Of a stretch of DNA of 39,238 nucleotides, positions 15,349 through 23,948 are shown piece after piece; the stretch's first letter is position 1, and each line of letters begins with the position of its first letter. Source of the stretch: Bacillota bacterium (GTDB lineage Bacteria > Bacillota > Clostridia > Saccharofermentanales > Fastidiosipilaceae). The notes beneath the pieces were generated by a model. That model had not been told where the DNA came from and searched no databases. It worked only from the letters and a program-made list of their open reading frames with translations. The translations under genes were made by a program, and so were the position numbers. The stretch lies in contig JASGUW010000211.1 in the NCBI GenBank assembly GCA_030055235.1, positions 1-39,238 on the forward strand. The letters run 5' to 3'.

Positions 15349-16836
15349 ATGCGCCTTCCCACCACCACCATTGCCGCCTTTGCGACAGCCCCGGGCCGCT
15401 CCGGGATCGCCGTGCTGCGCCTTTCGGGCCCCGCCGCCGCCAACATAGCGGACCGTGTCTTCACGGCGGGACGTCTGCCTGCGGAAGATTTTTGCGAAGC
15501 TCCTGCCGCCGACCGCCTCTCAAGCCTTGAAGGCTACCGCGCCCTCTACGGCTATGTCCACCGCCCGGACCGCCCCGACGAGCCGATCGACGAGGCAATC
15601 GCGCTGCGTTTTGTCGCGCCGCGCTCCTATACCGGTGAGGATACGGTCGAGTTCTCCGTCCACGGCAGCGCCGCCGTCCGCCAGCTGCTGCTGGAGAGTG
15701 TCGTTGCCGCCGGAGCCGAAGTCGCCGGACCCGGCGACTTTACCCGCCGCGCTGTTCTCCACGGGCGGAAGGATCTGGTGCAGGCGGAGGCCATTGCCGA
15801 TCTGATCGACGCCACGGTTTCGCGCAGTGCCCGCGCCGCCCTGGATCAGCTTTCGGGCCGGCTCTCGGCCGTCCTGGCCGAACTTCGCGAAACTCTCTAT
15901 GAGTCGCTTGCCGCCCTGCATCTGGCCATTGAATTTCCTGAACATGACGAGGCCACACCCGACACCGCCCATGCCTACGACACCGCGCGGCAGGTCGGAG
16001 CCGGGCTCGACCGCCTGATCCGGACCCACCGCCAGGGCCGCCTGCTGCGGGAGGGGCTGGCGGTCGTTCTCAGCGGCGCCCCTAATGCCGGCAAATCCAG
16101 TCTCTTCAACGCCCTGGTCGGCGAAATGCGGGCGATCGTCACTGCCCACGCCGGCACCACCCGCGATCGTGTGGAGGTCGAGCTGGATCTGGATGGCCTG
16201 GCCATCCGCCTCAGCGACACCGCCGGTCTGCGCCCGGATGCCGGAGAGATCGAAAGCCTGGGGATCGAGCAGACCCGGCGCGCACTGGAGACGGCGGACC
16301 TGGCCTTCTGGCTGCTGGACGCCGCGGCCCCCGTCTACCCGGGACCCCAGGATCTGTCCAGCTTCCCACAGGACCTGACCGTCTGGCCCATCCTGGCCCA
16401 GAGCGACAGGCTGGACAAGAGCCGCCTGGACACTGCTGTTCAAGAAACCGCCGAGCGCTGGGAACGCCTGACCGGGCGTCCCGCGGCTCCTGACGGCACC
16501 GGGCTTCTGCTGACTTCTGTTCCGGAAAACAGAGGGCTCGACCGGCTGCGGCAGCGCATTCTGGTCTACTTTGAGTCTCTTGGCGGCCGGGAAACGGAGC
16601 TGTCGGTCGTCGTGACCAACGTCCGCCACGCGGCCGCCCTGCGCGAGGCCCGTGCCTGGCTGCGGCGCATCGAAGACATGGAAAAGCAGAAGCTTTCAGC
16701 TGACCGGGCCCTGCCGGCCGATGTGCTGGTGTCCTGGCTGCAGGCGGCTGCGGATGAGCTCGCCGCAATCGACGGCCAGCTGGTGGATGAGGAGATCCTC
16801 GACAGTCTCTTCAGCCGCTTCTGTGTGGGGAAGTAG
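15349..16836 (+). CDS. mnmE: tRNA modification GTPase MnmE (TrmE)
   Basis: 495 residues from the ATG at 15349, preceded by AAGGAGA; longer in-frame starts run into the hairpin. With MnmG it makes 5-(carboxymethyl)aminomethyl-uridine at the tRNA wobble position. Domains: an N-terminal tetrahydrofolate-binding domain (TIAAFATAPGRSGIAVLRLS), a helical domain, and an inserted G domain with G1 GAPNAGKSS (243-251), AGTTRD switch and G3 DTAGLR (290-295), ending in the catalytic FCVGK motif. Unusually, the base-recognition motif NKxD reads AQSD (350-353): only the Asp is kept. mnmG starts 2 nt after the stop. Confidence 0.95.
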   Translation: MRLPTTTIAAFATAPGRSGIAVLRLSGPAAANIADRVFTAGRLPAEDFCEAPAADRLSSLEGYRALYGYVHRPDRPDEPIDEAIALRFVAPRSYTGEDTVEFSVHGSAAVRQLLLESVVAAGAEVAGPGDFTRRAVLHGRKDLVQAEAIADLIDATVSRSARAALDQLSGRLSAVLAELRETLYESLAALHLAIEFPEHDEATPDTAHAYDTARQVGAGLDRLIRTHRQGRLLREGLAVVLSGAPNAGKSSLFNALVGEMRAIVTAHAGTTRDRVEVELDLDGLAIRLSDTAGLRPDAGEIESLGIEQTRRALETADLAFWLLDAAAPVYPGPQDLSSFPQDLTVWPILAQSDRLDKSRLDTAVQETAERWERLTGRPAAPDGTGLLLTSVPENRGLDRLRQRILVYFESLGGRETELSVVVTNVRHAAALREARAWLRRIEDMEKQKLSADRALPADVLVSWLQAAADELAAIDGQLVDEEILDSLFSRFCVGK

Positions 16837-16838
16837 CC

Positions 16839-18734
16839 ATGCCCGCCGCCTTTCGTGAAACGTATGACATCGTCGTTGTGGGCGCCGGCCATGCGGGCGT
16901 GGAGGCGGCACTTGCCGCCGCGCGCCTGGGCCGCCATGTGCTCTGCCTCAGCATGAACCTGGACGCCATTGCCAACCTGCCCTGCAATCCTTCGATCGGG
17001 GGAGCGGCGAAGGGGCAGCTGGTGCGCGAAATCGACGCCCTGGGCGGGGCGATGGCCGAAATTGCGGATCAGGCGACGCTGCAGTTTCGTATGCTGAACC
17101 GCTCGAAGGGGGCGGCCGTGCTGTCGCCCCGGGCCCAGATCGACCGCCGCCTCTATCAGGGCCTGATGAAAAAACGCCTGGAGGACGAGCCGGGTCTGGT
17201 GCTGCGCCAGGATGAGGTGACCCGCCTCCTGCTCGACGGCCGCCGCGTCAGCGGGGTCGAAACCCGCCTGGGCGCCCATTACGACGCCCAGGCCGTAATC
17301 CTGGCGACCGGCACCTATCTGGCGGCCAAGATCATCATCGGCGAGCACGCCCATGCGGCGGGGCCGGATAATCACTTTCCCGCCAATGAGCTGGCGCTGA
17401 GCCTTAAGGCCTGCGGCATTGAGCTGCAGCGCTTCAAAACCGGCACCCCGCCGCGCATCCATGCCCGCGGCGTCGACTTCGAGCGCCTGGAGCGCCAGCA
17501 GGCGGACACGGAGGGCGTGTTCAGCTTCCTGAACGAGATGGCCGGGCGGACCCAGGCTCCCAGGCTGGAGGACTGCTGGCTGGCCTGGACCAATGAAAAA
17601 ACGCACGCCATCATTCGCGAAAATGCCTGGCGCTCGCCCCTCTTTACCGGTCTGGTGGAGGGGACGGGCCCGCGCTACTGTCCCAGCATAGAGGACAAGA
17701 TCCGCCGCTTCCCCGGCCGTGAGCGCCACCAGATCTTCCTGGAGCCGACCGGAGAAGGCAGCGCCGAACTCTACATCCAGGGCATGTCGACTTCGCTGCC
17801 GCTGGACGTCCAGCAGCTGATGCTGAACAGCGTCACCGGCCTGGAACATGCCTTCGTCGAGCGCCATGCCTACGCCATCGACTACGACTGCCTGGCTGCC
17901 GGGGAGCTCGACTCCAGCCTGGCCGTCCGCGGAATTGCCGGCCTCTGGGCCGCCGGCCAGATCTGCGGCAGCTCCGGCTATGAAGAGGCGGCAGCCCAGG
18001 GCCTGGTCGCCGGCCTCAACGCGGCGCGCTGGCTCGACGGGAAAGCACCGGTCATCTTTGAGCGTGACGAGGCCTATATCGGTGTCCTGATCGACGACCT
18101 GGTGACCAAGACCATTGACGAGCCCTACCGCATGATGACCGCCCGCGCCGAGTGGCGCCTGCTTCTGCGCCAGGACAACGCCGATCTGCGCCTGACGCCG
18201 CGCGGCCGTGAGCTGGGCCTGGTAGACGACCATCGCTGGGCTCTTTTTTCTGCGAAACGTGAGCGCCTGGAGACCGAACTCGCCCGCGTGCGTCGCGAAC
18301 GGGTGCGGGTCGACGAGCACCTGACGGCCTGCCTGGCCACCGTCGGAACCCAGGTCCCCGCCGCCACCATCACGCTGGCGGAACTGCTGGCCCGGCCCGG
18401 CATCGACTATGAATTTCTTGAAGCTTTTGATGGCGGCAGACCTCCCGATCTGCCGGACGATGTCCGGCGGGAGGTCGAAATCAGCCTGCGCTATGAGGGC
18501 TATATCGCCCTGGAGAAACGGCGCATAGCCCGCTTCCGTCATCTGGAGGACCGTGAACTGCCGCTTGGCATGCCCTGGGGAGAGATCTCCGGCCTGAGCC
18601 ACGAAGCCCGCGACAAGCTGGCCAGGATCCGGCCGCGCTCGGTCGGTCAGGCCGGCCGCATCGCCGGTGTCTCGCCGGCGGATATACAGGTGCTGCTGGT
18701 CTGGCTGGAGCGCGCTGAAAGGAGCCGGGTGTGA
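16839..18734 (+). CDS. mnmG: tRNA uridine-5-carboxymethylaminomethyl modification enzyme MnmG (GidA)
   Basis: 631 residues, the usual length. FAD-dependent partner of MnmE. The dinucleotide-binding motif VGAGHAGVEAALAAARLG (14-31), the family signature NLPCNPSIGGAAKG with a conserved Cys49, GTYLAAKIIIGE, PRYCPSIEDKI, and the second FAD motif GLWAAGQICGSSGYEEAAAQG are present. The C-terminal helical MnmE-binding region ends in GRIAGVSPADIQVLLVWLER, typical of the family. It is 2 nt behind mnmE and overlaps rsmG by 4 nt. Confidence 0.97.
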   Translation: MPAAFRETYDIVVVGAGHAGVEAALAAARLGRHVLCLSMNLDAIANLPCNPSIGGAAKGQLVREIDALGGAMAEIADQATLQFRMLNRSKGAAVLSPRAQIDRRLYQGLMKKRLEDEPGLVLRQDEVTRLLLDGRRVSGVETRLGAHYDAQAVILATGTYLAAKIIIGEHAHAAGPDNHFPANELALSLKACGIELQRFKTGTPPRIHARGVDFERLERQQADTEGVFSFLNEMAGRTQAPRLEDCWLAWTNEKTHAIIRENAWRSPLFTGLVEGTGPRYCPSIEDKIRRFPGRERHQIFLEPTGEGSAELYIQGMSTSLPLDVQQLMLNSVTGLEHAFVERHAYAIDYDCLAAGELDSSLAVRGIAGLWAAGQICGSSGYEEAAAQGLVAGLNAARWLDGKAPVIFERDEAYIGVLIDDLVTKTIDEPYRMMTARAEWRLLLRQDNADLRLTPRGRELGLVDDHRWALFSAKRERLETELARVRRERVRVDEHLTACLATVGTQVPAATITLAELLARPGIDYEFLEAFDGGRPPDLPDDVRREVEISLRYEGYIALEKRRIARFRHLEDRELPLGMPWGEISGLSHEARDKLARIRPRSVGQAGRIAGVSPADIQVLLVWLERAERSRV

Positions 18735-19465
18735 AGGAGCGACCTCAGATCACGGCCGCCGAGATGCTCTCCCGCCTGGAGACGGCTGCCTGGACCCGCG
18801 AGCTGGGCCCGGAGATGCTCGAGCCGCTGGCCCGCTATATCGAGCTGCTGGCCGCGGCCAACCGCCGCTTCAACCTGACCGCGATCCGCGACGCGGCGGG
18901 CATGGAGCAGTTGCACCTTCGCGACAGCCTGACGCTGCTGCCTGTTGTCGACCGCGCCCCGTCAGGTCCGCTGCTGGACGTCGGCAGCGGGGCCGGACTG
19001 CCGGGCCTGCCCCTGGCCATCGCCCGTCCCGACCGGCAGGTCTGCCTGCTGGAGTCGATGGCGCGCCGTGCCGACTACCTGCGGGAGACCGCCGCGGCCC
19101 TGGGCCTGGGCAACATCCGGGTTCTTACGGCCCGCGCCGAAGAGGCGGCCCGTGACCCTGCCTGGCGCGAACACTTCGCCTTGGTGACGGCACGGGCGGT
19201 GGCGCCGCTCGGGACGCTGGTCGAGCTTTGCGTGCCATATCTCAAGAGAGACGGACTCTTTGTCGCCATGAAGTCCGATGACCCGGAAGAACTGGCCGCC
19301 GCCGACCCTGCGCTGGAGGCACTGAGGGTGGAGCTGCTGGAACGCCATGACTACGACATCCCCGGAGCGGGTAAGCCGCGCTGCCTGCTCGTCTTCCGCC
19401 GCACGGGCAGCCTGCCGCAGCGCTTCCCCAGACCTTTGGCACAGATTCGCCGGGGACCACCGTAG
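18731..19465 (+). CDS. rsmG: 16S rRNA (guanine527-N7)-methyltransferase RsmG (GidB)
   Basis: 244 residues. Methylates G527 of 16S rRNA using S-adenosylmethionine; loss gives low-level streptomycin resistance in several bacteria. NRRFNLTAIRD (44-54), the HLRDSL motif, the SAM loop LLDVGSGAGLPGLPLA (81-96), and the C-terminal GKPRCLLVFRR plus QRFPR match the family. The start is GTG at 18731, overlapping the mnmG stop (GTGA); the AAAGGAG at 18718-18724 serves it. Last gene of the rpmH operon; gyrA has its own promoter. Confidence 0.95.
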   Translation: MKERPQITAAEMLSRLETAAWTRELGPEMLEPLARYIELLAAANRRFNLTAIRDAAGMEQLHLRDSLTLLPVVDRAPSGPLLDVGSGAGLPGLPLAIARPDRQVCLLESMARRADYLRETAAALGLGNIRVLTARAEEAARDPAWREHFALVTARAVAPLGTLVELCVPYLKRDGLFVAMKSDDPEELAAADPALEALRVELLERHDYDIPGAGKPRCLLVFRRTGSLPQRFPRPLAQIRRGPP

Positions 19466-19477
19466 CCGTCTGCCCTT

Positions 19478-19486
19478 TGGTATAAT
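19478..19486 (+). promoter_or_regulatory. Extended -10 promoter of gyrA
   Basis: TGG-TATAAT (19478-19486) is an extended -10 element. No good -35 is seen 17 nt upstream (accgta-like). It lies 60 nt before the gyrA start, just after the rsmG stop. A second AT-rich stretch (tatatataat, 19492-19501) may be an alternative -10. Confidence 0.55.
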
Positions 19487-19512
19487 TGCCCTATATATAA
19501 TAGGTATTAGAG

Positions 19513-19530
19513 ACGCGCCGGCCGGCGCGT
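19513..19530. promoter_or_regulatory. Perfect 18-bp palindrome in the gyrA leader
   Basis: ACGCGCCGG/CCGGCGCGT is a perfect, loop-less 18-bp palindrome between the -10 element and the GAGGAGG ribosome binding site (19536-19542). It could be an operator, or fold as a short-loop RNA hairpin that affects gyrA translation. No known binding protein is recognised. Confidence 0.5.
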
Positions 19531-19546
19531 TATTTGAGGAGGCCAC

Positions 19547-22231
19547 GTGGCGAAGGAGAAAGCACGAAACGAGGATACGCAGAACGTTGACAATCTGTTC
19601 CGCGAGCACCTCCACAATATCATTCCCGTCAATCTTGAAGATGAGATGAAGAGCTCCTTCATCGACTACGCGATGAGCGTCATCACCGACCGCGCCCTCC
19701 CGGATATCCGTGACGGCCTGAAACCGGTGCACCGGCGCATTCTCTATACGATGTATACACAGGGCTTCACGCCCGACAAGCCCTACCGCAAGTGCGCGGC
19801 GACGGTCGGCGATGTGCTGGGACGTTTCCATCCCCACGGCGACCAGTCCGTCTATGATGCCCTGGTGCGTCTGGCCCAGGATTTCTCCATGCGCTACCTG
19901 CTGGTCGACGGCCATGGCAACTTCGGTTCGCGTGACGGGGACGCCCCGGCGGCCTACCGCTATACAGAGGCGCGCATGACCCGTCTGGCCATGGAGATGA
20001 TGGCCGACATCAACAAGGATACGGTCGACTTTCAGCCGAACTTCGACGAACACGATGTCGAGCCCACCGTGCTGCCGGCGCATTTCCCCAACCTGCTGGT
20101 CAACGGCTCCAGCGGTATTGCCGTCGGCATGGCGACCAACATTCCGCCGCACAATCTGGGCGAAGTCATTGACGGCGCCATCCATCTGATGCGCCATCCG
20201 GAGGCGACGGTGGAGAAGCTGATGGAGTTCATCCCGGCTCCGGACTTCCCGACCGGGGGCGTGATCCTGGGGCTGGCGGGGGCGCGTGAGGCCTACCGCA
20301 CGGGACGCGGCCGCATCCGTGTCCGCGCCAACACCGTCATTGAGGAAATGTCCAGCAACCGCTACCAGATCGTGGTCACCGATCTGCCCTATATGGTCAA
20401 CAAGGCCCGCCTGATCGAGCGCATCGCCGAGCTGGCGAAGGACAAGCGCCTGACCGGCATCTCTTTCGTCCGCGACGAGTCCGACCGCAACGATCCGGTA
20501 CGCATCGTGATCGAGCTGAAACATGGGGCGAACCCCGGTGTGGTCCTGAACCAGCTCTACCGGCGCACGCAGATGGAGGAGAACTTCAGCGCCAACATGC
20601 TGGCCCTGGTGCCGACAGATGCCGGCTACCTGGAGCCGCGGACGGTTACGCTGCGCGACGCCCTGAACGAATACATCAAGCACCAGAAGGAAGTGGTGAC
20701 ACGCCGCACCCGCTTCGACCTGGATCGGGCCGAAGCCCGCCGCCACATCGTTGAGGGCCTTTTGAAGGCTATCGACATCATCGACCAGGTCATCAACCTG
20801 ATCCGCGCCTCGGCGACGGAGGAGGAGGCCAAGCTCGGTCTCCAGTCCGTCTTTGGCTTCTCCGAGCGCCAGGCCCAGCATATTGTCGACATGCGCCTGG
20901 GTCGCCTGACCGGCCTGGAGCGGGAGAAACTGGAAAACGAGCTCCAGGAGCTGATCGAGCGCATCGCCTACCTGAACAGCATTCTTGACGACGAGGCTCA
21001 GCTGATTGAAGTCATTGCCGCGGAGCTCGGTGAGATCCGCCGCCGCTACGGCGACGAGCGGCGCACGCAGATCGACCACGACGCTGAGGACATCAGCGAC
21101 GAGTCCCTGATTCCGGAAGAAGACGTCGTCATCACGCTGACCAACCGCGGCTATGTCAAGCGCCTGCCGCTCACCACCTACAATCAGCAGGGCCGCGGCG
21201 GCCGCGGCATCAGTGGGGTGCAGGCGCGCGAGGAGGACTTCGCCGAACAGGTTCTGGTCACAAGCTCCCACGACCTTTTGTCCTTCTTTACCGACCAGGG
21301 ACGCATCTTCCGGCTCAAGGCCTGGCAGATCCCCGAAGGCGGGCGCCACGCCCGCGGCGTCCCGATCGTCAACCTGCTGCAGCTCGATGCCGGGGAGACG
21401 GTCACCACCATGATCCGCATCCTGGATGTGGAGGAGGGGGGCTATCTCTTCTTCGCCACCGAGCGCGGCCGGGTCAAAAAGACAGCGATGAACGACTTCG
21501 CCAACATCAACCGGGCCGGCCTGATCGCGATCCGCCTGCGCGACGGCGACCACCTCGTCGACGTGCGCCGCGTCTACGATGACGAGCAGATCATGCTGGT
21601 CACCCGCAACGGCCAGGCCATCCGCTTCGAGAGCCGTCAGGTGCGGGCGATGGGCCGCGCAACCTACGGCGTGACCGGCATCCGCCTGCGGGCGGGGGAT
21701 CAGGTCGTCGGCGTGGTGGCGGTTGATGAAACGAAGGACCTGTTCCTGGTGACGGCGCGCGGCTACGGGAAGAAGACTTCCTATGACGACTACCGCATCC
21801 AGGGCCGCGGCGGCTCCGGCATCATCACCTATCGGGTGACGGAGAAGACCGGGCCGGTCATCACAGCGCGCCAGGTCGAGGACGGTCAGGACATCATCCT
21901 GATCAACGACTCCGGCATCGTGATCCGCATTGCCGCCGCCGACGTCCCGGTGCAGGGGCGCGGAGCCCGCGGTGTGCGTGTCATGCGCACGCAGGATTCC
22001 GTGGTCATCGACGCCGCGGTTGTCGACCTGCCTGAGGAGATCGAAGAGGAAGAGAACGATGAGGCCGAGGCCATTCCGCACGGCCAGGTTCTGCCCGACG
22101 ATGATGACGACGAAGATGACGACAGCCTGAGCGACGAGGAGCTCGACGCGTTGGATGATGATGATGATGATGATGATGACGACGGCAGCGATGAAGAGGA
22201 TGACAGCGACGATGAAGGGCAGGAGGACTGA
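19547..22231 (+). CDS. gyrA: DNA gyrase subunit A
   Basis: 894 residues; start GTG at 19547 with GAGGAGG upstream. Cuts and rejoins DNA through the catalytic Tyr139 in [10 protein letters not shown]. The winged-helix/tower N-terminal part is intact ([33 protein letters not shown]). The C-terminal beta-pinwheel carries the gyrase-specific GyrA box QQGRGGRG, which separates it from ParC. The quinolone-determining segment reads [10 protein letters not shown], with Gln100 where Ser or Thr (E. coli Ser83) is usual; Asp104 (E. coli Asp87) is kept. The last ~65 residues are an extreme Asp/Glu tail with runs of Asp encoded by a GAT/GAC repeat (around 22155-22180). gyrB is not adjacent. Confidence 0.96.
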   Translation: MAKEKARNEDTQNVDNLFREHLHNIIPVNLEDEMKSSFIDYAMSVITDRALPDIRDGLKPVHRRILYTMYTQGFTPDKPYRKCAATVGDVLGRFHPHGDQSVYDALVRLAQDFSMRYLLVDGHGNFGSRDGDAPAAYRYTEARMTRLAMEMMADINKDTVDFQPNFDEHDVEPTVLPAHFPNLLVNGSSGIAVGMATNIPPHNLGEVIDGAIHLMRHPEATVEKLMEFIPAPDFPTGGVILGLAGAREAYRTGRGRIRVRANTVIEEMSSNRYQIVVTDLPYMVNKARLIERIAELAKDKRLTGISFVRDESDRNDPVRIVIELKHGANPGVVLNQLYRRTQMEENFSANMLALVPTDAGYLEPRTVTLRDALNEYIKHQKEVVTRRTRFDLDRAEARRHIVEGLLKAIDIIDQVINLIRASATEEEAKLGLQSVFGFSERQAQHIVDMRLGRLTGLEREKLENELQELIERIAYLNSILDDEAQLIEVIAAELGEIRRRYGDERRTQIDHDAEDISDESLIPEEDVVITLTNRGYVKRLPLTTYNQQGRGGRGISGVQAREEDFAEQVLVTSSHDLLSFFTDQGRIFRLKAWQIPEGGRHARGVPIVNLLQLDAGETVTTMIRILDVEEGGYLFFATERGRVKKTAMNDFANINRAGLIAIRLRDGDHLVDVRRVYDDEQIMLVTRNGQAIRFESRQVRAMGRATYGVTGIRLRAGDQVVGVVAVDETKDLFLVTARGYGKKTSYDDYRIQGRGGSGIITYRVTEKTGPVITARQVEDGQDIILINDSGIVIRIAAADVPVQGRGARGVRVMRTQDSVVIDAAVVDLPEEIEEEENDEAEAIPHGQVLPDDDDDEDDDSLSDEELDALDDDDDDDDDDGSDEEDDSDDEGQED

Positions 22232-22340
22232 TTTCCTTTAGAAACACTCCCTGCTGTGTTGCTCTGGTGGCGGCATTGTCCCTTTATGCGTGAGTGAGCT
22301 GCCATGAATATCGAGTCATACAAGAATCGTCTTGTATAGG

Positions 22341-22363
22341 TGCACGCCGCGCAGCGGCGTGCA
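22341..22363. repeat. GC-rich hairpin bordering the second 71-bp array
   Basis: TGCACGCCGC (22341-22350), loop GCA, GCGGCGTGCA (22354-22363): a perfect 10-bp stem, 20 nt before the first unit of the array. It is similar in sequence and position to the hairpin at 12085-12105. Confidence 0.65.
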
Positions 22364-22383
22364 GGCTCATGGACGGCGCGTTT

Positions 22384-22866
22384 GGTCAAAACAGCGTGTA
22401 ATGGCAAAAATGATTGCCATTTCAGGCGATCTTGACCACGCAAGGCCTGTTTCTGGTCAAGACAGCGTGTAATGGCAAAAACGATTGCCATTTCAGGCGA
22501 TCTTGACCACGGAAGCCCTGTTTCTGGTCAAAATAACGTGTAATGGCAAAAACGATTGCCATTTCAGACGATCTTGACCACGGAAGCCCTGTCTCTGGTC
22601 AAAATAACGTGTAATGGCAAAAACGATTTGGATACGAGGCTACTTTGACCACGAAGGCCCCGATTCTGGTCAAAATAACGTGTAATCCAAAAAACCATTT
22701 GGATTCCGGCCTACTTTGACCACAAAGGGCCTGTTTCTGGTCAAAACAGCGTGTAATCCAAAAAAACATTTGGATAGCAGGCTACTTTGACCACAAAGGG
22801 CCTGTTTCTGGTCAAAACAGCGTGTAATCCAAAAAACGATTTGGATACCAGGCTACTTTGACCACT
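22384..22866 (+). repeat. Family 1 hairpin array, seven units of 71 bp, chimeric
   Basis: Units begin at 22384, 22455, 22526, 22597, 22668, 22739 and 22810, always 71 bp apart. Layout per unit: TGGTCAAA as the 3' arm of hairpin one, a 9-nt linker, hairpin two (22 nt), a 9-nt linker, TTTGACCA as the 5' arm of the next hairpin one. In units 1-3 hairpin two is AATGGCAA...TTGCCATT; in units 5-7 it is AATCCAAA...TTTGGAT(T/A). Unit 4 has the left arm of the first type and the right arm of the second, so it cannot pair fully. Inverted relative to 12121-12383. Confidence 0.92.
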
Positions 22867-23254
22867 ATGAGGGGGCTGGTAGTCTAGATCGGGAGTTTTA
22901 CAAAAACATTTTGTATTTCTCTTCTTGACTACGAAGGAACAGTGCACAGGTCAGTGCTGTAGTACCAATGTCACCTTTGTCTTACCGCTCACTGGCAACA
23001 GGATCCGGGTCAAGTCCTTCTCTTCCTTGAAAGCAGCAAATCATACCGGTAATCTTGCCGCTCGCTGCCTTTATGCATGCATGCTTCATTTCTACTTGCA
23101 TTGCGTAGCCAACGGTTACATCAGTAAAAGGAGAAGCAATCTTGTCTTTCTCCGATGCTAATCATACAAAGGCTGCGACTGTCCAGATTCAGTTAGGAAC
23201 CACGAAAAGACTTTGCCCGTCACGTTATATTTCACTTGCATCCCACCGGGCTTT
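22867..23254. other. Intergenic, no gene seen
   Basis: About 390 bases between the array and the promoter of the PepSY gene. Frames are short and unsupported. No hairpin with a T-run was noticed. Confidence 0.45.
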
Positions 23255-23284
23255 TTGACAGTATGCAGGCACAGACTGTAACAT
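23255..23284 (+). promoter_or_regulatory. Promoter of the PepSY-domain gene
   Basis: TTGACA (23255-23260) and TAACAT (23279-23284), spacer 18 nt, about 90 nt before the chosen start. The -35 is perfect and the -10 matches TATAAT at four positions. Confidence 0.55.
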
Positions 23285-23373
23285 GGTGTTAACGACAGCT
23301 AACAATCACTGAACAAGTTCATAACATAACACTCTCGCTAATGGAAACAAGATTCAAAGAAAGGATGTGCGCA

Positions 23374-23850
23374 GTGACAAATATTCCAGAAACGAAACCT
23401 GGCGTTATTTCCATCGCCGATGCGATCAAGATCTATTTCGAGCATTACCCGGATGATGTCCTGACCAGGCTGAAGCTGGTACACAGAGGACCTTTTTTCC
23501 AGTATTCACTTGTCGGTAACAACGGAACCAGGAGGCACCGACTCAAACTCAACGCGCAAACGGGAGAGGCAGTGAAGAAATCTGCCAAGGCTCTAAAACG
23601 CAGAGCCCGGGAACCCAGGCGACGGGATGCCAAGGCATTGAACCTTGAGAATCTGCTGCCGCTTGGCAGGATTAACGAGATCGTTTTCAATGCCGTTCCC
23701 GTGTCGACTCCCATGACTTGGAAACTTAAAAAGAAAAAAGATCGCACCCTGTGGAAGGTCAAAGTGGCAGATGAGAACGGAGCCAATCTGCATAAGGTAA
23801 AGCTGGATGCTCAGGACGGCACTCTGCTTGCGATGAAGCGAATGGTCTAG
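23374..23850 (+). CDS. Double PepSY-domain protein without signal peptide
   Basis: 158 residues from GTG 23374, which has AAAGGA 8 nt upstream; ATG 23341 (11 residues longer) has no ribosome binding site. Two PepSY-like modules are visible: residues about 8-65 (SIADAIKIYFEHYPDDVLTR, then HRLKLNAQTGEAV) and about 95-158 (INEIVFNAVPVSTPMTWKLK, then LHKVKLDAQDGTLLAMKR). Each ends with the family's typical (V/L)DAxxG pattern. PepSY domains usually lie outside the membrane and inhibit peptidases or bind ligands, but no signal peptide or membrane segment is present, and the protein is very basic. Function unknown; the domain call is by pattern. Confidence 0.65.
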   Translation: MTNIPETKPGVISIADAIKIYFEHYPDDVLTRLKLVHRGPFFQYSLVGNNGTRRHRLKLNAQTGEAVKKSAKALKRRAREPRRRDAKALNLENLLPLGRINEIVFNAVPVSTPMTWKLKKKKDRTLWKVKVADENGANLHKVKLDAQDGTLLAMKRMV

Positions 23851-23861
23851 TCCCACGCAGC

Positions 23862-23946
23862 GAACACATTCATGTGTTCCTGTTCGTCTCAATTAAGCCC
23901 GGCACACCAGACGCCCCATCATGGAACGGTCTGACAAGCCGGGCTT
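23862..23946. terminator. Bidirectional terminator-like hairpins
   Basis: GAACACAT/ATGTGTTC (23862-23879) and, further on, AAGCCCGGC (23895-23903) pairing with GCCGGGCTT (23938-23946), with an inner CAGAC/GTCTG. They lie between the convergent PepSY and patatin genes. T-runs are short on both sides (TTT, TTAATT). Confidence 0.55.
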
Positions 23947-23948
23947 TG

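Noticed and set aside
15520..16629. 369-codon minus-strand frame
   Set aside because: Antisense of mnmE; low-complexity Gly/Ala/Gln composition.
16566..18602. 678-codon minus-strand frame
   Set aside because: Antisense of mnmG and the end of mnmE, with no start signal or domain.
18962..22081. 1039-codon minus-strand frame
   Set aside because: It runs antisense to gyrA and rsmG and arises from GC-rich codon bias; no recognisable domain.
22005..22247. His-rich minus-strand frame (possible metal-binding protein)
   Set aside because: It is the antisense of the Asp-coding GAT repeat at the gyrA end.
12121..22866. CRISPR array
   Set aside because: The 71-bp units are tandem repeats throughout, with 9-nt constant linkers and no unique spacers; no cas genes in the window.
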